Shown here piece after piece: positions 1-13,500 of a stretch of 64,000 bases of DNA. Numbering within the stretch: the stretch's first letter is position 1; every line of letters starts with the position of its first letter. The notes beneath the pieces were generated by a model. The model was not told where the DNA came from. It worked only from the letters and a program-made list of their open reading frames with translations, and made no database searches. The position numbers and the translations under genes are program-made. The stretch is from Toxoplasma gondii ME49 (Eukaryota; Apicomplexa; Conoidasida; Eucoccidiorida; Sarcocystidae): assembly GCF_000006565.2 (NCBI RefSeq), contig NC_031478.1:2339874-2403873 (forward strand). The letters are read 5' to 3'.

Positions 1-3000
1 AGCAATGGCGCATAGGCGGTTCAAGTGACTATGAGCAGCTCCCAATGCCTGCGTTTGACACAGCTTCAGGCAAGCGTGGGCATGACGAGCAGAGCACACG
101 GGCCAACTTGTCTGGCAGCTGTCACAGGCTGATTGCCGCCATTCAAGAGCTCACGAATGTCATTACAGTCGTCACAAACAAAATATCGATGGTGAATGCG
201 AGCGGCGCCGTCCTCGACAAGGCGGCCTGCAGCCACTCTTCTCGGAACGTCGCGTTTTCCTTTAGCAGCGATTTGAGGCTGGACCTTCCCAACCCGGTAG
301 CTCACGTGGAAGTGGCATCCTCTCCAAACGACGCTGCCGACGGCTCTCCGCTGGGTCGTACCAAGGTGCGCACGTGCGCTGGATCGTGCGCAGAGAGTTT
401 TACTGAAGACAGCAGAGAACCGAAAGGCGTCGATACGGAGGTGCTCGCAGGACCTCTGATTCAACAGCTGTGCGAATTGTTCCTCGCTGTGGGCAGACGA
501 TTCGTGACTGCAGAACGAAGGGCTTCTTTCTCGCAGTTGCTTGGCTCGTTGTGCTACAAACAATGGCAACTCCAAAATGCGCGGGAGGCTGCTAGTATAC
601 GCGACCGCAACGTGCTGCGACAGCAGGTCCAAGCCCTGCAGATGCAAGTGAGTCCTGTACAACCGTTCCAAGAGATCGCCTTCTGTGGATCTACTAATTG
701 TCGTCCGTGCAATAGTTCCATTTCTCGCCGAGGGGTCAATATGCGGCGCGTACTTCGTCCAGGTTCGCGCAGACGAGGCGTCCCAAGATCGCATGGTCGC
801 ACGGCTCTGTGGCCTCTACCAGCAGCGGTGCCGCGATCTGGAAGACCAGCGAGAAGCTGCCGTGCGAGATCTCCGGTTCCACGAGGCCAAATGCTCCCAG
901 CTGACGCTACAGCTGGAGAAGGGCAAAGAACACATGGCTGCGCTGCAGCGCCGCCTTTCCTTCCTGCAAGCGTCTGCAAAGGAACGCGAGCTTCTAGCTG
1001 AGGCAACGGCCGAGGAAAAGGCGATGTCACGATTGCAGAGCTACAAAAAGGAGATCATTGAGAGCCTACTCTCTCAGGCTGGCATAGCCACATCCGGAGC
1101 TGATGGCGTCTACCCGACTGGACACTCCTATCCAGGAAAAGGTCTCTCTGACCAGCTCGCCCAAGAGCGAAGAGATCGTGCGGCCCTTCACCTGGCTCTG
1201 AAGGAAGCTCAGCGGCGGCATGCTTTGTCCGAGAATCGTCTCGAACAAGCGAAGAAGCAAGTGACTGTCGTGGCTGAGCTTCTGCGCCATGTCTCCAAGG
1301 AGCACGCCGTTATCGTAGGTAGGTGTTCGCCGCCAATCCGTGTCAGGCCTCTCCTCTCTGAATCACGCCACAAGTTGCGATAGTCACTGTTAGCTTATCT
1401 CCTCCCTTGTCTTCTCGAGAAAAGTCTACACTCTTCGACGTTCCAACTTATTGTGTAACACGCTTGTTCAGCCGCTCTGCACGAACTCTGGGGGCCGTTC
1501 CTCAGCAGGGCACTTAACCTGCGCATTACAGTCTGGATGCAGAACAGTTTTCTCAGCAGCGCAACGCTGACCAACACGTAGGTGCCGCTAGTCCATCGGG
1601 TCGCGAGGAGATTGGTTGTTCACAGACGGCGAGCTTGTCGAGTCGCCAGCGGAAGGATACCGAGGAGCTTCCCTTTCTGCTGATGAGCCAAAGGTCTTTT
1701 GGGGACTTCGGCCGCCGTCGGTGCCGGAACAGGCAGCCACTGACATTCTTGGTGTTGCGCCCGTTGCACAGTTAAGGAGCGAGATTGCCACCTTACGCGA
1801 GGTTGTTCATCAGCGTGAAATGGACAACGAGCGACAGGAAGTCGCATTGTCACATTCTCGGCTCGAAGCAAATATGCTTCGACAACGCAACGAAGCTTTG
1901 AACGACGAGATTCGGGCCAGCCTCACGCAGCTGGACGAAGCCAGACACTCTCTGGAAGAGTCTGCTATCCTGCGGCAGAGACTAGAAGATGTTGAGGTGG
2001 GCAAATTTAGAGTGAAAAGATTGACCTAATCAGTTGTAGATACTCTGAATTCGTCCATCCCTCTGGCTACATGCGGCATTCTCATGTTTGGGGCTTAGGT
2101 AAACAGCCTGACTTTTGAGGCTGCCGGAGATACTTAACTGGCGTAAAGGGGCACGCCTCAACGTATTACCCTGGTGCCGTGAATACTTTGACCGCATGTG
2201 GGGGCTGGCTTTGTACTGAATCGAAGTCTCTTTAAACGGGCTCACTGAGAGTGGGCTGTCTCTCTTGGAAAACGGCATGAAATTACGAATTCCACGGAGT
2301 GTGTATTTTTGTCCGGTTCCGTCGGAACGCGTGGCTGTTAAGCGTACATCGTACGTGGTCTGCGGCACCTGCCTCGCATTACTTTTTCCAGCTTTGGGCG
2401 AATCGCATGAACGAAACACACCAAGCAGAGATAAACACCTTGAAGCAGGCACAGGAGTTTCATCTGCAGCGAGCCGTCGCCGAAAACACGGAAAAAACGA
2501 AGGAACAGCTTCGAGAGGCAGCAGAAGCTAATCGGCAATTGAAGGAACAGAACCTCGGGTTACAGGGCGAGATTAAAATGTTAAACTTCAAGGTGCAACG
2601 CTTCAGGGAGTCAACCATGCGACACCTGTCCTTACAAACACACTTTAAGTCGACCATCGAAGAGTGGCTGAGAGGCGTCGACTTCGGTTCCGACGGATCG
2701 AATGACACACGAACTTCACATCCGCAGCCTCCTCGGCGCGGGGCTCCGAATGTGGTAAGAGATTCATATCGCGTTGTTGTTCGAGCACATCTCTCAAAAA
2801 GGAACCCTACGCAGCAGGTTTCTGCGCGCGCCTTTAAAGGTTCGGTAGCGGCAGTGGATCACGTAGCCTATGCCGGGAATATTTCTCGTGGACAAGCCGA
2901 AATCTCGCAGCTCCCTGGTGTCTAGCATACCCATGTGCTGCTTTGGTACAGGCTTCAAAAGAAATATCCGGGAAGCAGAAGAGAGGTGTAAACCCAATGG

Positions 3001-5772
3001 TTGGCTCTCGGCGTCAGGCACCAAGTGACCCCGTTCCATATCAGGTCATGAGGCCGGGCTACGTGCCGCTCGACGCCGTCCGCTCCGTTCTCGAGACGCT
3101 TATTCAAGTACGTTATCCTGACTGTGTTTCTTCCACAGTGCACAGGTATAGTGCTCTATTTCCTCAAATATGCAGCCTTCTTTCGCGCCAATCTTCAAGA
3201 CTATGTCGTTTGGTCTGCTTGTGTTGGGTCGTCGTTGTTCCTCAAACAGGTCTGCGTCCAGCTGGGGGCAGCAGAGCAAAACACTCTCGAGCAGAGAATT
3301 GCAGATGAGCCGGACACTGTTTTATCTGCATCACCGACAAGTCTGCTCCTTGAGCCACTCTCAAAGCCGGGCCCGAGCATGGCCCTCGACTCGCAAGCTA
3401 TCTTACAGGGCCAGAGGCTGGTGATTCTTTGCCTCTACTCAAAGCTGGTGGAACGTCTTCCGGAGCTGCGGAACAACCTCCCGGCTCCGATGAAGGCAAC
3501 CAGCGACCCTTTTCCTCTCACAACGGCGTTCCCACGCTTTTCATGTACCAGCCCGTCTCGTCTAGTTAGTACGTTAGATATTCCTGCTCTCCTGGGCACA
3601 ACTGAAAATGCGGGGGGTTGTTCACGATGTTCTTCTATGGATTTGGCCTGGAGAGCCAAGTGCAGACTTCCCCTGGAAAGAGGGAGCCAGCAAACGGAGG
3701 TTGAGCTGGGAGCTCGGCGGCTCCAGTCTCTTTTGCAGCTCTGTCTCCAAAACATCGTGGTCGCCCGATGCGCCCAAGAAATAATTACAGAACACATTAC
3801 GGCGCTACAGAAAAAACCAGACTGTCATGCAGATCCTGCTCTCCCGCTTTCCCAAAACAGTGGAGAAACCGTAGGTGGCATTCAAGGACAACTGCGGCTT
3901 TCGACACGTTTTCGGAGCACTGAGAGTCCAGTAGCTGCCGGACAAGGAGCGAATTCTCTGTTTTATCTATCAAATGCGCTTCCACTTCTGTGTTTACTTC
4001 ACCACGCAGCCGGAGAAGCTATTCCGACGCTTGAAAAGGCAGATTCAGTAGCAGAGTCACTTGCTGTGAAACTTGGGATCATTTTTTCGATCCCAGTGAC
4101 GGTTCCAGAGAAGCGCAGCCCTCCGCAAACCAGTTTCTGGGGTCTACCTACATGTGGGCAGTCTGACACTCTTCTTCACCCCCACAGTTGCTCAGACCAT
4201 GCCTCAGCAACTCCCTTATATCGTAACATCCACAGAACATTTGCCTTTCCAACCCAGAAAAAGGGAGTTTTCTGTCAGGCGGCATCAATAAAAAGGCTGT
4301 CTCACAAACATGCTCGGCCACAAATTGCCACTTTAGCAAACCGGCGGGGAGCATGGGAGAGAACAACCGACACAAAAAAGGATTTAACCGCGGCGCAGCT
4401 GAGCATGAAGTGCGGGCGAAGCCCGAGTAAACCATACTCGGCACCGATACTTGCTCCTCACTGCAGCACTCCTGGCCAGCTTCACAGTTACTGTCATTTG
4501 AATCTATGCACGCCTCCGGATGTTTGCTTTTCTCCCCCACGGTACTTCGAGGAGGCTCCGACAGCCCAGTCAACGGCAGCATGCAGTGTAGAGTCGCTGG
4601 AAGCCTCTAGTGAGGCAAGTATTTCTGAGTGTCTCAGCAAGCGTGGCTGCCTTCAGCATACGCCCGCGAGAGGCTTCTATCCTCGCAGTCTGAGTCTGTC
4701 ATCCCCTCATACGACATGCGAGAGATGCAGAGAGTTTCCTTGCACTCTCGCACGAATGTCGCCGAAACCGTATCGTCTCGCCTGCCGTCGCAGCTTCTCG
4801 ATGCCTCCGACCGTTCTCTCCTGCAGCCCTGCACGAACTTCCCAGTCTTCTTGTAGCTTGACTGCCATTGGGGCTCGAGAAAGTCCCCTCTCCCCCCTCA
4901 CTTGTAGACGAAAACTCGATCAGTCGCCCGGCTGCCCCGTAGCGGGCGAGCTGGGATCAGTTGTTGAGCCTCCTACGCTCCAGTCGTTCGGATGTGCTGC
5001 TTGTCGCCAAGGTAAACATCGCTGTATTGATCGCATGCCTCCATCCTCGCAATCCGCTTCCTCCAAGGCGCTGTTATGTCGCTCACAACGCGTCGAAAGT
5101 TTGCGAGGTCGCAGCCGTCCAGTTCAGATTAGAAACGAGAACCTTTCCATCGTCCACCTTGCTCCCGGCCGCCCAGAATGGCTGCCCCCGCCTCTTCTCC
5201 CCTCCGTGTGTCCGTTATCAAAAACCAAACATGCGACAGATCGATGTGTGCTAAATCAGGGAAGTGAAGGAGAAAGCACGTCTCCGAGTCAGCGTGCCAC
5301 CTCACGTCAAGGGTCCGCAAACCAACAGGAGGATCCCGCGGTAAAGCAGAAGCCGCAAAACACTCCAAAGCGGACAGGAGCTGCAGCGGTTGAGAAGGTT
5401 TTCGAAGCAAAATCGGAACGAAACATCCTCTCAGCAGGCAGGCAGGAAGTCCGAGGTGGTGTGGCTGTCACTCCGGAAGGCAAAGCATCCGCCAGGGGAC
5501 CTAGCTGTTCTCCCCTCCACCACCTGAGGCAAAAACAGCCAACGGCAAAAGACTTTTCTAAGGTCTGCCGACCCTCAAGTTGCACTGAAGCGGTCAGACG
5601 CAATAACCCCCGCGTGGGTCCAGCACGAGGAACATCAGGGTTCTCTTCTCCAAGCTGTCCCCTTCCGAGGAAACCAAAACTGTCTGGACGGCCCTGCGGC
5701 AGGTCCAGCTCGTCAGTTGCATGGGAAAACGGTCTGTGTGCTGGGACGCCGTTTAGTAGAATCACGAACTGA
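1..5772 (+). CDS. coiled-coil protein with long Ser/Pro-rich C-terminal tail (5' partial)
   Basis: I do not recognise a family. The frame is open to the left edge, so the start is outside the window. Exons joined by GT-AG with matching phase: <3-647, 763-1318, 1626-1996, 2392-2754, 2952-3107, 3250-5772 (stop TGA), giving at least 1537 residues. Exons 1-4 are rich in Glu/Gln/Arg/Leu with heptad-like spacing (for example 'LREVVHQREMDNERQEVAL' in exon 3), so an extended coiled coil is likely. Exon 6 is one 841-codon block rich in Ser, Pro, Cys and basic residues with no recognisable domain. It could be a cytoskeletal or centrosomal-type scaffold, but that is inference from composition only. The intron between exons 5 and 6 is also open in frame, so retention cannot be excluded. 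The coding strand is clear; the function is unknown. Confidence 0.62.
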
Positions 5773-6710
5773 AGCAGAGGTCTGTCAAGCGTCCGAAACG
5801 CTCCAGACGTGTGAATGTGTGTGTTTGGCTCAAGTTCGCAGACACGAGAAAGTGAAGTCAGTGCCGACATGAGGCTTAGAAAAGCCGCCGGAGCACAATA
5901 GAACTTGGATCCGGTAAAGAAAGCCCTTCAAGATCCAAAACAGTCCGACTCGTAGTATATACTCCCCACCAAGCATGTGCAGTCATCTCAGAGGAAACTG
6001 TCGTGTCAATCTTCTCGCTGCGAAGTAACGCCCTGCTGAGGGGACCCCAAAAGAACAGAAAACCATTAGCATCAGTTGTTCCACTTCCTTATTTCGACCG
6101 TTTCGTGTAAGTGGAGACTCCGAGCGAAGAAACAAAGTGGATTCTCACAACTTCACGATGCTGATTCGCCTTTTCGCGGTTCTCCTACAGCACATAAATC
6201 TCTAAAGCGTCTGGAGCCACGCCTGATAAACTACTCTTCGGCATACAGCTCCACAACTTTGGAATTCCCGTCCTATGCTGGTTCCTGCTTTTGTCTAAGG
6301 GATGTGCCTAGCGAGAGGCTCCAAGCTTTAAGCACAGTTGACAAGCCTGCTTCTCGCATTCGGGGAGCCAGCTGCACATAAAGGATAGCTGTTTTTCGGA
6401 CAAATTACACAAATTTATAAGTGATTGAAAAGTGCTGGATGTAGTCTCCCTTTTCGACAAGATCGGCAAACACCACACATGACGACTCACTTCACAAAAC
6501 CACGTTCGAAAACCGGTGCCAAAAAACCTTTGCGAACCTTGCCGTACGCAATGCCCGGCTGGTGTGAGTGCAGAGTTCACATTCCCGCGCACTGGTTGCC
6601 GATTCACCTGAAGCCATGAGGCTGTTTCACTACACGCTTCTGATCTGAACGACAGAGAGCTCCGTTTCAGAGCGTCAGACATGAACCTTTGTTAATTTCC
6701 GTCCCACTGT
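5773..6710. other. intergenic, convergent 3' ends
   Basis: This lies between the stop of the left-hand plus-strand gene and the tentative 3' end of the giant minus-strand gene. I see only short frames without splice support, and no RNA gene or repeat. It probably contains both 3' UTRs. Confidence 0.4.
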
Positions 6711-7414
6711 TCAAGATGTCGGGCAGACAAACGAAACACCCACACACGCCCATCCGCTGAGAACGGAGACAACTTCTTGACAAGCTGAACCAGGAAAAAA
6801 ACATACGCAGCCGCAGAGCTGAAATGCGGGAACCACGCAAACACGCGAACGCGGGTAGACTGGGTTGACAGAAGGGGCTCGACAAACGCCGTCTGGAGTG
6901 TAAAAGTTCTCAAGGCCCCGACCGGTTTTCAGAATAGCAGCCAGTCCAGTTTGCCCACGACTGCGATAGGCACACACAGGCTCAAGATATAGCGGCGTGA
7001 AAAGCATTCCACAGTGTTCCAATTTTGTTCCCCTGACTCCAAGTGCAGATATAGCCTCCCGCGTCACGCCTCCACTACTCTGCAGCGTCTGTGGGTGCCC
7101 AAGACCGTAAGACAGCGTATGGGAAAGACGAGCTCGAAGAGTTCGAAAGCCGCTTTCGAAGCTGCAGACACGCAAGAAAGGTAAAAACGAGAGACTGAGC
7201 TTCGTCCAAGCCTCAAAAACAGACGACAATAAGCTAAATCACTTGGAGGGGCATCCCCTGAGCGCTGAGAACTCACTCATTCGTGGCGCCCAAGACGAGT
7301 ACGTACTTCTAAATTTAACGGCGCCACGCAATAGACAACCTGTCACAACAGACTCCGGCCTCCTCTCGCCCTCTCTTCCAGTCTCGCGTACCTGCTGAGG
7401 TGGCCTCCACCACA
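6711..7414 (-). CDS. tentative 3' exons of the giant minus-strand gene
   Basis: The second exon of the giant gene ends at a strong donor (gag|gtgagc at 7571), so coding should continue. A phase-consistent continuation is a 23-nt exon 7414-7392 followed by an exon 7161-6711 ending in a stop. That final exon would add about 150 residues with no recognised domain and a Cys/Val-rich end. The acceptor before 7414 is weak and a micro-exon is always suspect, so this is a proposal. The true 3' end may use other exons in 6.6-7.5 kb. Confidence 0.25.
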
Positions 7415-7570
7415 CTCAGTTGCACAAAGAGACACAAGGCGAACACGCGAGTCAAAAAACTTCTCTGAGAGTTTTCCCACGTGTGTGAGATGCGAGACAC
7501 ACATCCACAATACTTTACATTTTGCTCACCAAATCTCTCCAAATCACCCCGTTTTTCACATCTGGCTCAC

Positions 7571-10500
7571 CTCAGCGTCATCTCCAGAGTCGCCTGAGGG
7601 CCCGTCTTCTCTCTCCAAAAGATCGGCTCTGAACGCGTTCAAGCCCCCAATCTTCGAAGCATTTCTTCGCGCCAAAGTCGCCGAAAACCCTAGACCTCCT
7701 TTGGGTTTGCAAAGTTTTCCTTCCTCTCTTGCTTCGCTATATGCCCGACTACCTTCGAGAGTCCAAAGTCGCTGTTCACCGGTCTCGGCGCCACTCGCGA
7801 CCCGACCTTTCTTCCAATGTCGAGACCGCTGCGCATCTCCGCCATCCAGCCTCCGGTCCTTCCCGTCCGGGTCCTCAGCGACAACTCCGGACTCTTTTTT
7901 AGAGCCCGCGAGGTCTCTATTCGCCGTCGAAGCCGGTGGCCTTGGTCGTACAGGAGTTGCAGCCTTCGCTGTCTTCGAAGCAGTCTCGTGGGGGGATGAG
8001 GCAGAAGGGAAACGCGGCACACCGGTGTAGCGATATGTGTGTGTGTCGACTCTGTCTCCGTTGCTGGCAGGCGACGCCGATTCCTCACTGCTGGACTCCA
8101 AGCTCGACTCCGAAGGTCGAGCTAAACACTCTCTGGACGCGCCCTCCAATCGTCTTAGATAGGACAGGCACCTCTGGAGGGCCTGGAAAGCACACGCAAA
8201 CCAGGAAAAATGGAAAATCAAGTCAGGATGAGGAAAACCAGGGACGCTGCAAGACCCAGAAAAAGTCATGAGTGCGAAAAGCAGAAACAGAGAGCATATG
8301 AAGGCGAAAGATGCACACAGAGAGAATCGAGCACAAAGAGAGAGGAGGGCGAAGAAGACGAAAGAGAATAAGGCACGAGAGGGAGGAAGAGAAAGAAGAA
8401 AACGAGGCACAAACTAGGCAAGAGAAGAGGAACTCTACCAATAGAAGGCACAGGCAGGAAGACGAAACTGTGAAGATTTGAGCGACTGTCGCAGCAGTTG
8501 AACAGAGGGAAAGGGATTGTCGATACACAGGGCCTAAGAGGCCCACTCTTGAACTCTCCTAAAGTGAACGCCTTCACATTTCGGCGTTGCCGCGTGCAGC
8601 AGGCGACTGTCAACGCACTTTGGAAGCGAACCGGATTCGACGCAGCCCACACACAAGCCTAAATCCTAAACCCCGACCCCTGAACCCTTTCTACGATCAC
8701 TCAAAGCAGAGAACCGCAAAGTTTACCTGGGCGTCTGACTGGCTGCGCCCAAGCCCCACGGCTTTTGGCCCTGGGAAAGATGAGCCGAGGCGACTCGCGA
8801 GGGAAGTCTCGCTTCCGGCCTTTACCCACAGACCTTCTCCTTTCTTGTTTCCGTTGTCACGGGCTCTGAGCTTTCTCTGCTGTCCCTCGGAGACACTCAA
8901 GGCGGGGAGCTCTCGGGCTACGAGGGCGACAGACGGCGAATTCTTTCGAAGACAGGATGCGTGAGGCACAGAGTTTCGGAGATCGCGTTTCAGGTGCGGC
9001 GTCGCCTCCACTCCTGCGAAGGAAGAAGCAGAGGCCGAGAGAGGAGTGAAGAACTCTGACAAGCCCCCTGCGCTGCTTCTGCGACTCTCTCGCTCGCCTC
9101 CGTCGGCCTCGCTGTCTTGCAGAACGAGTTCCCTGAACCCGATGCCAAAGTCGGGCGCGAGGCGAGTCGCGGCTCTGTCCTGACTACTGAGTGTCTCCTT
9201 CTCATCTGTGGCTTTTGGCGGTTCTCCTTCGTTCTCCTCGCCGCGACTTTGAGCGAGTTCCTCTCCCGCAACTCCCCCCCTGTGAGGTCGTTCGGGGGGT
9301 CTCTGCACCTTGTTTTCCGCGCTTCTTCTGCTCAGCTTCCCCGCTGTCACCTTCCCTCGCAGCACAAGAGAGGCCTCCTGAGAGGACAGCTGACATGGCG
9401 CCGGCGTCTCCTTCCACCAGGTGGAGCTCGCGCTCGAGGGAAAGACCTGAGGGTGTTCCGCCGCATGCGGAGGGTCTGGAAAAAGCCCACACGCGCGACC
9501 GTGACGCATGCGCGTCTGCAAAAACGCCTCCACCTTCCGTTCACTCTCTGTCCATTCTTCTTGGGACGGGGGGGGCGGCTTGGCCTCGGCTGGCATCGCA
9601 TGCGCCGGGGCACCGCTGCTCTTGAGTCCGAGAGATTTCTTCTCTCCATTCGCGAAGAACGCGTCCTGAGCGAAAGATTTCTTGAGAGCACAACGCTCAG
9701 ACGCAGCAGTCTCGCCTGACGCGTTCCCCAGTTCTCTTCCCTCTGATTTCTCTCGTGTCTCCTCTATCCTGGGACGTGTGCGACACCCCGTCGCTCTCTT
9801 CTCGAGCGGTGCAGAGGACCTTCCGCCGATGCATGCAGTCTCCAACCTGTCTGCACCCTCGTCCGCCAGCCACAGAGCCGCCCCTGTGAACTCTGTTGTC
9901 TCTCTCGTGGCCGCCGATCGCTCCCTTTGCTCTTTTCCCTTCCTCTTTTCGCCCTGAAGATCCGCGGGGTCTCGAGGGGGCAAGGCGGCATGTGTCTCGG
10001 CGCGTTTCGCAGTTTCTGCGTCGACGAAGAGCTGAATGGAGTCCAGCAGATCAAGCAGAAGTCTACCGTCTTCTTTCTTTTTCGATCGTTCTCGACGTCT
10101 GTTCTTCCTGTCCGCATGTCTCCGAGCTGGAGAGGCGCCCGACGCCCCCCGTGACCGCGCCCCGTCCTCGGACCCGGAAGCCCCGATATCGCGGGAGATG
10201 TCAGGCTCCACGTCCCGAGGTCCTCTTCTCTCTTCGCGGAGGCTCTTCCTGTCGCTCTTTTCTGGAGAAGACACGAAGGAGCCCTGACAATTCGCAGAGC
10301 TGCTCGAATATCCGCCCGGGCACGGCGGCATCAGAAACCCTCTCTTGCGTTCGAGAGAGGAAGCTAAGGGGGACCGACGACCTCTCGATCTGCCGGTCCA
10401 CGCTGTTTTTTCCGAACTTCGACTCCACAAACTCTCCTCAAACTCCTGGGGGGGGCTTGAGGCCCGAGTGTGAGAAGAACGCGAAGTACCCGACTCCGTC

Positions 10501-13500
10501 GTCCGCTCTTCGCTGCCTCCGTTCTTCGGTGAAGCCCCGCGTTTCTCCGGCCCTTCTCTCGACTTCCAGACGACCCGAGAGTTTGCAGCTCGCGACTGTC
10601 TCTGTCCTTTCTCGTTCCTGCATTCCTCCGTCAAATGGCCTGTGCTGAGTTGTCTCGAGGGCGCTCGACGCCCGGTGTTTCCGAGGCTATGTTTTTCTTT
10701 CCCGTCCTTCCACGAAGAATCCTCAGCTGTCTCTACAGCAGTCAAGGGAACCTTGGCTGTCGCGCCACCTCCGCCCTCCGCTTCCCCACGCGCAACCTTG
10801 TCCACGTCGACGAGATCCTTCGACCTAATTGCGGCCTTCTTTCTCTTCTCGTCCCTGTCCTTCCTTCTCAACGCTTCCTCAAAAAGATGGCTGTGTCGAA
10901 ACAAGTCTCCCCTCAGCGCGCCTTCGCCTGTGGCTCCCTGCAGAGAAAAACCGTCGACAACGTCCCCCGGGGGTAGAGGGAGACGGACAAGCGGTTCCGG
11001 AAGGACCGCTTGCACAGGGACTCGAGAGCTTGCTCGGCTCCACAATGGACTTTTCAAGTGAGAATCTGCGCTCTGTTCAACGCTCTCTTCGTCTCTCAGC
11101 TTCGACGCACTACGTGTCTTCGCAGGCTTCGTCCAGGTGTCTGCACACCTCGAGGACTTGTTCGCTGCCCTCGAGTGTCTCTCCTCTTTACTCTCGAGCG
11201 AAATCGGCACCCCGGGTCCACCTGTCGCCATGGCGCTACGACGGCGGCGTGGCTCCCGGCCCTCGATCGCGCTGCTGCTGTCCCGTCGCTCGCGGTGTAA
11301 GTACACTTCATCTTTGTTCTGCCCGTAGGATCTTTCGCGTCTGAAGGACTTGTCGCGGGAGGTTCTTCCTCGCGGCTCTTCTGGGCGGAAATCAAAGTCG
11401 TTGTTGGTGACAACCGGTTTCCTCTCTCTCGCCGCAGCACTCGCGTCCTTCCCTTCGCCGTTCTTCCTCTCTTCCCGTTTCCGTTGTCTCTCCACCCCAC
11501 AGGGACTGCTTGGCTTGATGTGCGTGCTCTTCCTGTCGGGGTTTCGTTTCTCCGGCCGGTTGTGAGCGAGTCCGTTGGAGGCCGGCATAGGAAAAAAGTC
11601 CTTCTTCTCGCGTCTGGAGACCCCGCGACGCCTGTCGGCTCTCTCTTCTTTCGAGTTTCCTCTCCGCTCTCCTTCCGACCTCTTGCTTTCTCGCCCGCGC
11701 ACTTGTGCAGCCACCTCGCTCGTCGACTTCTGCCTCTCCTCGGCGTCTGATTTTGGCCGGTCGTTCTCGCTCGGAATGTCCGACCGCAACGCTTCGTGAC
11801 TGAGAAGCAGCAGGAGCGGCAGAAGTTCGGCGAGCAAGGCCCGGTCTGGTCCGCGAGCCTTTCCCTTTTTTTGCTGCGCTGCGCGAGTCTTGTCCGCTTC
11901 TTCCTGCGTGTCGTGGCCTTCTGTGGCCTCTCCAGTCGAGAGATTCGTCCCCGACGCTTCTCTCTGCTTCAGCCGCTCCACGAGCACCTCCAGCAGCTGC
12001 CTGTACACCTGACACATGGCCTTTCGCGCGTCGCGTGGAGCCTCGGCGAGCGCCAGCAACGACGAAGAGACGCCGCCGCTGCGCTCCTTCGCGGATTTCT
12101 CCTTTTCTTCCCGTTTGTGCCGTTTTTCTGCAGCCTGCTGACTCCTCTCAAGCTTTTTAACGCCTGCCTCATCGAAAGAAGCCTGCCACGAGGCGGGGTT
12201 TTTCTTCTTCCCCGACTTTGAAGGCTGCGCCCACGATGACACGTCCAAGGCTGAGAGCGTCAGGGGCCGTTCGCCATCGAAGAACTTCTCCCAGCTGTTT
12301 ATTTCCTCTCTCGAAAGTCCCTTGGTCTCCCCGTTCGCATTTCGCGCTCCTTCGCTCTGCTCTTTCTGCCCCGTCCGTTCGTCTTCTTTTTTGACCTCGC
12401 GCGTCGTCGCTCGATGGTGAACAGAGAAGCCTTCCGCCGACCCATCCGCCAGCGCATATGCCCCGCGATTGCAAGAACAGAGTTCCCCTCTTTCCTTGCT
12501 GCCCTTTGTTTCCGTTCTCTCCCCACACGCCGTCCACAGCAGCGGCAGGACGTCGCTCGGCGTCGACTGGAGCAGCGGCCGCGAAGAGGCTGTCGGTCGC
12601 CCCGCTTTCCTGCGTTCTGATCTTTTCTCCGGAGGAAAAGGAGACACTTCCTGTCCGCTGTATTCTGCCTTTTTCTGTCCTGGCAGCGCAGACGATGAGA
12701 GGCCGCCCTTCTTCTCTCGCGCCTTGCCGCGAAAGTCCCCGTCGCCTCCACAGGTGTCTGTACACGGGGGAAGAAGGTGTTGGAGAAGGCCAGAGAGGCG
12801 AGCAGAGCCGGGAGCGTGGAGAGATGAAAGCAGCGAGAGCGCCAAGGGTGGAAGCGAAGAAAGGAGGCTCGAACACCGCGTTTCCGTGGAGTCCACAGAA
12901 GACAACAGATGCGCAGTGAGATCAGCCACACGCTCCGCCGCAGCTCGTTCTTTCACCGACTCAACACAGTCTGCTCCTGAGGCTGGAGGAAGAGTGTCTT
13001 CGACCAAACCCAGCACGGCAGACGAAGAGGAAGAGAGAGAACAGACAGACGAATCGAGCGGACGGAAACTCAGCTGCGAACTGGGACCGAGAGTCGAATT
13101 CGAAGAAGGGTTCGAAACCAGCAGTCTTTGCTTGGCAAGCCCCGAGCAACTTTTGCAGATCGTCGACGTCTTTATCGCTCCTCGCGTGTCTCTCCTCTCT
13201 CTCCCAGAACCGCCAGAGGATATGTTCAGGGCGTTTCTCGCTCCTCGCGCGTCCAGGATCTCTTTGCTGCCCACCTCGCCTCCTCCTGACCCCCCAGATC
13301 TTCGCCCTTGAGGAAACTGCTTCCCTTTCGACCCTTCTCCTTCCTCGTCCTTTCCACGCAAATGATTCACGACGCAGAATTTTGAAGAGAAGAGCCCCAG
13401 ACGGGGACCTCGAGGCGGCGGCGACGCCGGTCGTGGACTCGGCGCGAGTGGAGAGACAGCCGGCAGAGGACGAGGCTGCGGGGTGGAAGAAACGGCGGCA

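Noticed and set aside
66..794. 242-codon minus-strand frame opposite the left-hand gene
   Set aside because: It mirrors coding exons that have phase-consistent splicing and coiled-coil composition on the plus strand.
1550..1579. 30-nt micro-exon in the left-hand gene
   Set aside because: It has plausible splice ends but breaks phase with the next exon, whereas direct joining of 1318 to 1626 is in frame.
7485..8030. 181-codon plus-strand frame
   Set aside because: It lies opposite exon 2 of the giant gene, which has good splice signals and in-phase junctions.
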